Origin: Terriglobia bacterium
Lineage (GTDB): Bacteria > Acidobacteriota > Terriglobia > Acidiferrales > UBA7541
Length of the DNA: 64,000 nucleotides
Assembly (NCBI GenBank): GCA_020072785.1
Contig: JAIQGG010000002.1
Span: forward strand, 124,001 to 188,000
Direction of reading: 5' to 3'
The notes below the pieces were generated by a model, which was not told the DNA's origin, made no database searches, and was given only the letters and a program-made list of their open reading frames with translations. The translations under genes and the position numbers were made by a program. This document shows, in pieces, positions 57,878-64,000 of the stretch (its first letter is position 1; each line of letters starts with the position of its first letter).

Positions 57878-60667
57878 CTATCGCTTACGCTGTCGACCGG
57901 GCTTCTGCGAACTGGCCCCTTGATTCAACGCTTCAACGCCAGCGCTGCACATCCCTTTGTAATCGCAAGTCTTGCATTTGACTATAGAAGACTGCGCCGG
58001 TAGATCACCCACGCGAAGAGCGTGGGCAGCATGGGTCATCTTTTTCTTCACGTCGTCAATGAACTCGGCATCAACCGACCGCGGCTTGCGTTTCCCTTCG
58101 TCCAGCTCGTATATCTCGACGTAGTCAGCCGGCCTTCCGGTCAGCTCTTGGTACCCGAGCGCATAGATATGAAGCTGCGTCTCCGTGACTTCCTCCGCCT
58201 GGGCCCGGCCGCTGGATTTCAAGTCGACTATCGTTGTTTCGCCAGTATCGATTCTGCGGACCAGATCGATTCGGCCAACGACGCTAACCCCGTCTTCCAG
58301 GCCAATTTCGATCTGTTTTTCGGAGAACTCAATATTCTTAAAATCGGCCTTGTTGTCGCGGATATAGCTTTGGACCACTTTCTTTGCTGCGGCTTCGAGA
58401 TTGTCTTTGAGGGACTGATAAGCGTATGGCGTGTGCAAATGCCGGTCAACCAGCGTACCAACCTCTTTCTCTTTGACAAACTCGCCACGCAGCGCGCGGG
58501 AGTGGATTTCAGCCAGCACATTGTGGAGAGACCGCCCATAGCCGAGCGCCTCGTGAATCGGAGCATTGAACCCATACAGGATCCGGAGCTTGAACTGGTA
58601 CGGACACTCGAAGAAATACTTGATATCCGAGAAAGAAAAGACCACGTTCTCAACGCCTCTTCGCGGCGTGGGAGCAAGCCGCTTGCGACTCGAATAGTCC
58701 GGTAGGCGGCGCTTCACATATTTGGAAACCAGAATGTCGTTCCAAAACTCGGAGGCAATGCGATATCGGTTGTTCTTTCCGGAGATGGGAGCCCAGGTCA
58801 TGTGAAGGAATTTTTGGCTCCTTGTCATGGCTACATAGAAGAGACGCCTTTCGTCCTCAATGCTTCCGTCATAACGTGACTGGCATTTGATTCCAGGTTT
58901 AGGAATCAGATGCCATACGTTTCGACCGCCGTGTGCAGCCGATGGAAAGCGGTTTCTCAATAGTGCTGGAATGAAAACTGCCGGCCATTGCATCCCCTTT
59001 GCCTGATGGATGGTCATAATCCTGACAGCGTCGGGATTCGCATATTGGTTTTCTTGCCATCCCTCCGAGTAGGCGGTTTGCGCACGGTATTGGAGGAAGT
59101 TTGCAAACGTCGCGTATTTCTCTTTCGGCTGCGAGTGATAATGGATCGTCTCGAAATCCGAGATGAGTTGACTGAACTTGCCCAAGTTGTAAAACACAAC
59201 TTCTCCTCGACCATTAGGCACGCGCTCTTCGCGAATTCCAGCCTCGTCGAGGAATGTCTGAAATGTTCGCTGGATCGAGTAGAAGCTGAAGCGCTCAGTC
59301 GGGTTATCAAAGGACTCGCGAAATGTCTGCACGTTTTCGATGGCGTGTCGGAGATCCCCCGCTGATATTCCCAATCCTGCAGCCGTCCATGAATCTTCTA
59401 GTTGGGAAGCATCCAAGCGGCCAGCCATGAAATAAAAAAGCGCTCGCGCAGCCTGCGCCTCCGCCGTACCGAATAGATTATTCATGCCGACGACCAGGTA
59501 CGGTATTTTCGCTTGACTCAGGGAACGCGTGATGGGCTCTCCATTTGCTCCCACGCTTCGAAGGAGAACGGCCATATCGGACCATGCGATGCCGCGTTCT
59601 TTCCCGTCTTCTTTGATAACCACGCCGCGTAGTTCGTGCATCGTGCGGGCAATATATGCGGCCTCGGACTCCGGACTATTAAAAGACATGGCAATAATGT
59701 CGCCACGCTGGCATGTCTGTGCAGGAGTTGGCTGCATTTTCTTTGGCAGGCGGTCTTTGTTTTGCTCTATGAAAGCCCGAGCGGTTTCCACGATTCCGGG
59801 GCTCGAACGGAAATTATCTTCGAGACGGATCTGCTTGGCCTTTGGGTAACGCTTGCTAAATGTAAGAATGTTTCCCACATCGCTGCCGCGCCATTGGTAG
59901 ACAGTCTGATCGTCATCTCCGACAACGCAGACTGTAGCGCCTAGGTCATGGAGATTCCTGACGATGGCTTCCTGCACTGGATTCACGTCTTGATACTCAT
60001 CGACAATAACGTGCTTAATTCTTTGTGAAAGGCGCTCACGAATCGCTCGATCTCTTCTAAGTATTTCCACCGCCGTAGACATGATCGACGAGTAGTCAAA
60101 GAAGTGCGTCTCGTCGAGTAGGTTTGCATATGACTGCAATCCCTGGACGACCGAACATGTCGAAAGCTGTCTTGGATTGGTTTCATCCTCCCGCAGGATG
60201 CCCAATGCGCTGATATACAGGGGCGTGTCCTTGTAACGAGCCAACGTCCGGGATGCCAAATCAGTGGAGGTAGTGAGCCCGCTCCTTCTGCTGTGACGGT
60301 CCACGAAGAGCGATTGTTGAACCTCATTGAGTACATCGTACTTGAGATATTTGGGGACCTCGGTCATGAGCAAATCCAGACAGAACGAATGGATGGTTCC
60401 GACAAACATTTCTGCCATGGCGAGTATATTGCCCAATTCTTCGCGGCACCTCGCATCGATTCGGTCCTTCAGCTCCGCCGCCGCTTTGTCCGTGAAAGTA
60501 AATGCAACAACATTCCTCGGTGCTAGCCCTGTCTGGGCGCCCGCTTTCAACAGGTTGGCGATGCGCCGGGCCACAACCTCCGTCTTCCCAGACCCGGCGC
60601 ATGCAATGATCTGTAAATTGCCATCTTTGTGGCCAATCGCCCGAAGCTGCGATCGCGTGAATTCCAT
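57878..60667 (-). CDS. UvrD-like DNA helicase fused to a PD-(D/E)xK nuclease
   Basis: A 929-residue superfamily 1 helicase. Helicase motifs are complete: Walker A ACAGSGKTEV (22-31), FTDKAAAELK (Ia), VIVDEYQDVN (about 222-231, motif II), VVGDDDQTVYQWRG (motif III), IMTIHQAKGMQWPAVFI (motif V-like) and VAMTRSQ (VI). The C-terminal quarter has a RecB/AddB-type nuclease (GRIDLV, then VDLKSSG), with four cysteines (FECPYQFK and CKTCDYKGMC) that fit an iron-sulfur staple as in AddB or Cas4. Composition is more A+T-rich than the genome, and direct repeats flank the gene. A DNA-repair or phage-defence role is possible; no adjacent partner supports a specific system. Confidence 0.9.
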   Translation of the reverse strand: MEFTRSQLRAIGHKDGNLQIIACAGSGKTEVVARRIANLLKAGAQTGLAPRNVVAFTFTDKAAAELKDRIDARCREELGNILAMAEMFVGTIHSFCLDLLMTEVPKYLKYDVLNEVQQSLFVDRHSRRSGLTTSTDLASRTLARYKDTPLYISALGILREDETNPRQLSTCSVVQGLQSYANLLDETHFFDYSSIMSTAVEILRRDRAIRERLSQRIKHVIVDEYQDVNPVQEAIVRNLHDLGATVCVVGDDDQTVYQWRGSDVGNILTFSKRYPKAKQIRLEDNFRSSPGIVETARAFIEQNKDRLPKKMQPTPAQTCQRGDIIAMSFNSPESEAAYIARTMHELRGVVIKEDGKERGIAWSDMAVLLRSVGANGEPITRSLSQAKIPYLVVGMNNLFGTAEAQAARALFYFMAGRLDASQLEDSWTAAGLGISAGDLRHAIENVQTFRESFDNPTERFSFYSIQRTFQTFLDEAGIREERVPNGRGEVVFYNLGKFSQLISDFETIHYHSQPKEKYATFANFLQYRAQTAYSEGWQENQYANPDAVRIMTIHQAKGMQWPAVFIPALLRNRFPSAAHGGRNVWHLIPKPGIKCQSRYDGSIEDERRLFYVAMTRSQKFLHMTWAPISGKNNRYRIASEFWNDILVSKYVKRRLPDYSSRKRLAPTPRRGVENVVFSFSDIKYFFECPYQFKLRILYGFNAPIHEALGYGRSLHNVLAEIHSRALRGEFVKEKEVGTLVDRHLHTPYAYQSLKDNLEAAAKKVVQSYIRDNKADFKNIEFSEKQIEIGLEDGVSVVGRIDLVRRIDTGETTIVDLKSSGRAQAEEVTETQLHIYALGYQELTGRPADYVEIYELDEGKRKPRSVDAEFIDDVKKKMTHAAHALRVGDLPAQSSIVKCKTCDYKGMCSAGVEALNQGASSQKPGRQRKR

Positions 60668-60827
60668 GTCTCAACCCCTAGCTCGATACTCGTCTTCTCA
60701 GCGCCTGATCCGCAGTCAGCGTTTGCTTGGGTGGGGCAGAGGATGCACGCTGCGGAATGGATTGCTTGGTGGGCACGGGCGGAGTATATCAGTCGAGCAA
60801 GGCGTTTTGCAGACAGGAGACGGGGTG

Positions 60828-60854
60828 CCTGCCGACTCATCAAGGGGTTGTCAC
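60828..60854. repeat. Right copy of a 27-base direct repeat flanking the helicase gene
   Basis: Matches 57764-57790 in 24 of 27 bases, in direct orientation, so the pair brackets the helicase gene and about 3.1 kb of DNA. Confidence 0.6.
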
Positions 60855-60958
60855 TGGCCGAGCTCCCAACCAGGTCGGGATAAATTCCGCCGGCATCTAC
60901 ATAATCGGGAAGAAAATGTGTTTTTTCGCAACCTGTTATAGGTAGTGCTGGAGAAGCC

Positions 60959-61315
60959 ATGGTGTACCAGGTCATGTCGATTGCAGGCGCCCTGACGAGT
61001 CCCGCGCTCAGCGTTCTGGCTTACCGGGGTTGGGCGAAGCACGCCCGAAAAGAGTTGGCGCGCTGGCGCAGCGTTGTGGGTATTTTGGCGATTGTAACCA
61101 CGTCCCTAAGCTGGCTGGCTCTCGTTATTCCCGTCGCCCTTTATCCGATGGGTTTCCACACCAATTTCATTACAAGCGATCGGGCAGGCATAATGCTGCG
61201 TCTGTCAGTAGCGGGAATACCTCTCGCTTTGGCATTGAGAGGGGCTTCGCGAGTTCAAGCACTTCTGGGCGCTCTTCTGATCGTTGGACTCTGGCTCGCA
61301 AGCGGGGTCCACTAG
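60959..61315 (+). CDS. Small membrane protein, unknown
   Basis: A 118-residue protein with three to four hydrophobic segments (GILAIVTTSLSWLALVIPVALY, then GIPLALALRG and LLGALLIVGLWLAS). No family is recognised. The start is supported by GGAG 6-9 bases upstream. The stop TAG is inside the first bases of the MITE-like element at 61310, so the element's insertion defines the C-terminus (GVH at the end). Confidence 0.6.
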   Translation: MVYQVMSIAGALTSPALSVLAYRGWAKHARKELARWRSVVGILAIVTTSLSWLALVIPVALYPMGFHTNFITSDRAGIMLRLSVAGIPLALALRGASRVQALLGALLIVGLWLASGVH

Positions 61316-61462
61316 CAGGCTGCTGAAAAACCCCCAATCGTGTCATTCCGAGGAGCCGCAGGCGACGAGGAATCTGCTTTTTTCTTGGTTTTTTTGCAAA
61401 AAGCAGATCCCTCGCTGCGCTCGGGATGACCGTAAAAGGACTTTTTCAGCACCCTGCTAGTG
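61310..61462. mobile_element. MITE-like non-autonomous element
   Basis: A 153-base element with terminal inverted repeats: CACTAGCAGGCTGCTGAAAA at the left (61310-61329) and the reverse complement of TTTTCAGCACCCTGCTAGTG at the right (61443-61462), one mismatch in about 20. The inside has a hairpin (around 61365-61410) and a copy of the GTCATTCC-type repeat. No transposase is present, so it is non-autonomous. Flanking target duplication is not clear. Confidence 0.75.
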
Positions 61463-61499
61463 AATCATTTTTCTATTCCGACAGGCGGCCGAGTGGCAC

Positions 61500-62615
61500 T
61501 CAGTGTGGGAGCACATCGGTGATGGGCTTTCCCGCCTGGGGAACAGCGGCCGCGTAATCTTCCCCCAAGAGGGCCGCCAGCGTGGCGGCAATCTGATTCT
61601 GGGTGACCGGCGCAATTTGGGAACGTTCGCCGAGAGCGGGTGTGTCCGGACCAAGAAAAGCCATCCAGATGTATTTGGAATCCGGGATTTTCCGGCCATG
61701 GTCGCGCCATTGATGAGGAGCCTTTCCCCGGCCATGGTCGGGAGAAAAAATGAGAGTGGTATTGCCGCGGTATTCGGGCATGGATTGCACCAGCTCCCAG
61801 AGGGATTGCAAGTAGGAGTCTACCCGGCGGGCAGAATCCAGATAATCCGCGTATCTTCCCGCGTGCGCCCAATCGTCCGTTTCGCCAAGCGAGAGATACA
61901 AGATGCGCGGCTTTTGCGCCTTCAGATATTCTTCCGCGGTGTAAAAGGGGAGGGCATCGAAAGGCTCATCGTCCCACACATGGGGTATCTCGGCCTTGAG
62001 GCTATTCAAGAGTTCGAGTTTGGGCGTACTAGGGATGGAGGTGAAGGGATCAAAGCCAGCATCGACGGTGAGTTTGGAGCGTTGGGGATTGAATACCAAA
62101 GCGATCACATCCCACGCGCCGAAGGCTGCGATATCGCCTTGAAAGGAAGGGCGATTTTTCAGCCATTCCAGAACCGTGATGTTGGGATTGGGAACCTTAT
62201 CGTTGGTGTCGATACGGGGATCGGCAAAACCGCAGAGGGTTTCGCTGTAGCCCGGATAGGAGAACCACAAGCCATTGGTGACGTAGGCGTCAGAGCCTTT
62301 CCCGCGATTCCCGAAGATTTGACCCTGCTTGGCCATCACTCCCCAGACAAATGGCAAGAGCGCTTCGCGGCGCGCTTCGGGAGTCTCTCTCCAGTAGGCT
62401 TTCCGCAGCGCGGCTTCGCCGGCAACCTGGCCGTTTTTCTTGTTCATCAGGGATTTTTCCGAGCCCGAGAACACTTCCTGCCAGCGCAAGCCGTCCGTCA
62501 TTACAAAGATGATGTGCTGGGTCTTGTGACCGGCCGGAACCTGGGCGCAGAGCGGCGAGGCGGCGCAGAAGAGCGCACAAAGAATGGCCAGAACCATACG
62601 GAGAGAAGAATTCAC
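61500..62615 (-). CDS. Alkaline phosphatase superfamily protein, secreted
   Basis: A 371-residue exported phosphoesterase. A signal peptide (MVLAILCALFCAASPLCAQ after the start) leads into HIIFVMTDGLRWQEVFSGSE with the metal-binding Asp and the nucleophile region. Later metal ligands are seen in LGETDDWAHAGRYADY and FSPDHGRGKAPHQW. Nucleotide pyrophosphatase or phosphopentomutase-type substrates are possible. The GTG at 62615 is preferred (GAGGA 8 bases upstream); the ATG at 62660 would add a non-hydrophobic leader. Confidence 0.83.
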   Translation of the reverse strand: MNSSLRMVLAILCALFCAASPLCAQVPAGHKTQHIIFVMTDGLRWQEVFSGSEKSLMNKKNGQVAGEAALRKAYWRETPEARREALLPFVWGVMAKQGQIFGNRGKGSDAYVTNGLWFSYPGYSETLCGFADPRIDTNDKVPNPNITVLEWLKNRPSFQGDIAAFGAWDVIALVFNPQRSKLTVDAGFDPFTSIPSTPKLELLNSLKAEIPHVWDDEPFDALPFYTAEEYLKAQKPRILYLSLGETDDWAHAGRYADYLDSARRVDSYLQSLWELVQSMPEYRGNTTLIFSPDHGRGKAPHQWRDHGRKIPDSKYIWMAFLGPDTPALGERSQIAPVTQNQIAATLAALLGEDYAAAVPQAGKPITDVLPH

Positions 62616-62751
62616 AGAAGGATTCCTCAAGGCTCTCGCAAACCGGAAGCCACCACACACTTTACAAGAGAATCCCAGTATTGGCGCTTTTTTCCGGGGC
62701 GGGTGGGAGAGGGGATGGCACCAAAATCGGGCGGTCCGAGTGTCGTCCCCA

Positions 62752-63840
62752 TCAAGCTCCCTGTTTAGGGCAAGCTGTCACGGTCTCGAAGCGGTCGCCG
62801 AAGTACCGCCGATTGATCCACAGGGCGACGTTGACCAGAGAGATCAGGACGGGTACCTCCACGAGCGGTCCGATCACGGCCGCGAAGGCCGCTCCGCTGT
62901 TGATTCCGAAAGTCGCGATGGCCACCGCGATCGCCAGTTCAAAGTTGTTCGACGCCGCAGTAAAGGAGAGCGTCGTGGATTCGGCGTAGGTTGCACCCAC
63001 GCGCGCGCTCATCCAAAAAGAAACGAAAAACATCACGACGAAGTAAATGGTCAGCGGGAGGGCGATGCGAACGACGTCGAGCGGCAAGCGAACGATCATT
63101 TGCCCCTTGAGCGAGAACATCACCACGATGGTAAAAAGCAGGGCGATGAGGGTAAGCGGGCTGATCTTTGGAATGAAGCGGGAGTGATACCACTCCTTGT
63201 CCTTCACGCGAGTGAGCACAAACCGCGTTAGAAAACCCGCGAGGAAGGGAATGCCAAGATAAATGAAAACGCTCGATGCGATGTCGCGAATGGAGATGTT
63301 CACCCGGATTGCGCTCATCCCCAACCACCGCGGCAACACGGCGAGGAAGAAATACGCATAGGCGGAGAAGAACAGAACTTGAAAAATGGAGTTGAAGGCC
63401 ACCAGGCCGGCAGCGTACTCACGATCGCCCCGGGCCAGGTCGTTCCATACGATTACCATGGCAATGCACCGCGCGAGGCCTATCAATATCAGCCCCGTCA
63501 TGTACTCCGGCTTGTCGCGGAGAAAAAGAATTGCCAGCGTGAACATGAGCAGCGGCCCGATGACCCAATTCTGAATCAGCGAGAGGGCCAACACCTTCCG
63601 GTGGCTGAACACCCGTCCCATCTCTTCATACTTCACTTTGGCGAGTGGCGGATACATCATGAGGATGAGTCCGATGGCGATCGGGATGGAGGTCGTTCCC
63701 ACGCTGAAACGGTTTAGAAAGGGAACGATTCCGGCCACCAAGTAACCCGCCGCGACGCCTCCGACCATCGCCGCGAAGATCCATAGCGTCAGAAATCGGT
63801 CCAGGAAAGAAAGCCGGGAAGTACTCTGAGCATTTGCCAT
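62752..63840 (-). CDS. acr3: Arsenite exporter of the ACR3 family
   Basis: A 362-residue permease with about ten membrane helices. Key features are [19 protein letters not shown] (the conserved functional Cys) and a family ending [23 protein letters not shown], with [23 protein letters not shown] as the second conserved loop. It expels arsenite (and antimonite for some members). No arsR or arsC is visible before the window ends; part of a further gene lies upstream on the same strand, so an ars operon may start beyond the edge. Confidence 0.94.
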   Translation of the reverse strand: MANAQSTSRLSFLDRFLTLWIFAAMVGGVAAGYLVAGIVPFLNRFSVGTTSIPIAIGLILMMYPPLAKVKYEEMGRVFSHRKVLALSLIQNWVIGPLLMFTLAILFLRDKPEYMTGLILIGLARCIAMVIVWNDLARGDREYAAGLVAFNSIFQVLFFSAYAYFFLAVLPRWLGMSAIRVNISIRDIASSVFIYLGIPFLAGFLTRFVLTRVKDKEWYHSRFIPKISPLTLIALLFTIVVMFSLKGQMIVRLPLDVVRIALPLTIYFVVMFFVSFWMSARVGATYAESTTLSFTAASNNFELAIAVAIATFGINSGAAFAAVIGPLVEVPVLISLVNVALWINRRYFGDRFETVTACPKQGA

Positions 63841-63860
63841 CTTGTTTTGGCCAATTCTCC

Positions 63861-64000
63861 TTACGATTCTATCTGGCTCGCCACATCTCCGCCGATACGG
63901 GCGCCGCGGGCTATTCCGGACAGTTCAGGCTCCACCGAAACCTCAATATGGCCTTTCTCACGCCGAACCCGCAGAGGCGGGTCGCAAATCCATTCGGGGC
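63861..64000 (-). CDS. Partial CDS at the window edge, C-terminus only
   Basis: An open frame of 46 codons entering from the window end and stopping at TAA (63861-63863), reading towards [14 protein letters not shown] and [14 protein letters not shown]. It runs 20 bases before the ACR3 start on the same strand. Short, but the composition looks coding. Identity unknown; an ars-linked gene would be expected from context only. Confidence 0.4.
   Translation of the reverse strand, partial: PEWICDPPLRVRREKGHIEVSVEPELSGIARGARIGGDVASQIES

Noticed and set aside
1-64000. CRISPR array, rRNA operon, prophage or plasmid origin
   Set aside because: No regularly spaced repeats with unique spacers, no rRNA-like sequence, no capsid, terminase, integrase or Rep genes were found.

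Overview
The window is a high-GC, densely coded bacterial chromosome segment with about 54 genes on both strands and two tRNAs. No rRNA, CRISPR array or intact transposase gene is visible. The gene content suggests an Acidobacteriota (Terriglobia-type) genome. The pointers are a Ser/Thr kinase joined to a WD40-like propeller, MauG-type peroxidases, DUF3467, paired MBL-rhodanese and peroxiredoxin genes, and short dispersed GC-rich repeats. This assignment is an inference from gene content, not a measured phylogeny.

Layout. 1-8 kb: RmuC, a secreted Ig/TIG-like protein, MBL-rhodanese plus peroxiredoxin, a PP2C phosphatase-FHA pair, and a di-heme peroxidase. 8-16 kb: a metal P-type ATPase, glutamine synthetase, an EamA half-transporter, and a three-gene minus-strand operon (glycosyltransferase, double cupin, saccharopine-dehydrogenase-like). 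16-20 kb: a zinc-ribbon protein, tRNA-Arg(CCT), a Ser/Thr kinase whose propeller half is cut off by one in-frame TGA, and a thioesterase. 20-24.6 kb: a Ni/Co transporter, then a LysR regulator divergent from leuA and leuB. 24.7-38.7 kb: a long co-directional lipid locus. It holds a HAD-fatty acyl reductase fusion, a second reductase, a pyruvyl-transferase-like protein, two AMP-forming acyl ligases, an enoyl-CoA hydratase, a stand-alone acyl carrier protein, a lipid kinase and a PlsC acyltransferase. It faces a convergent CDP-alcohol phosphatidyltransferase. 38.8-46 kb: a GMC dehydrogenase pair, two PilZ proteins in an A+T-richer patch next to tRNA-Ile(GAT), DUF3467, MntH, a cytochrome c, an amidohydrolase remnant and a peroxiredoxin. 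46-53 kb: PEP carboxykinase, patatin, and a FadN/FadB-like beta-oxidation protein. 53-57 kb: a molybdate locus (HTH-TOBE regulator, modA, modB, modC) and a cytochrome c. 57-64 kb: an A+T-richer accessory stretch with a UvrD-like helicase-nuclease between short direct repeats, a MITE-like element, an alkaline-phosphatase-family protein and an ACR3 arsenite exporter.

How the genes work together. The lipid locus is the most system-like part of the window. Overlapping stop/start codons couple most of its genes. Its activities cover activating fatty acids, carrying them on ACP, reducing them, acylating glycerophosphate, phosphorylating a lipid or sphingoid alcohol, and attaching a head group. An unusual ether, fatty-alcohol or otherwise modified membrane lipid is the best-supported guess, but its product cannot be read from sequence. 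The leu, mod and peroxidase/redox genes are ordinary metabolic or stress modules. Short palindromic repeats occur between genes and, in three places, inside coding sequence.
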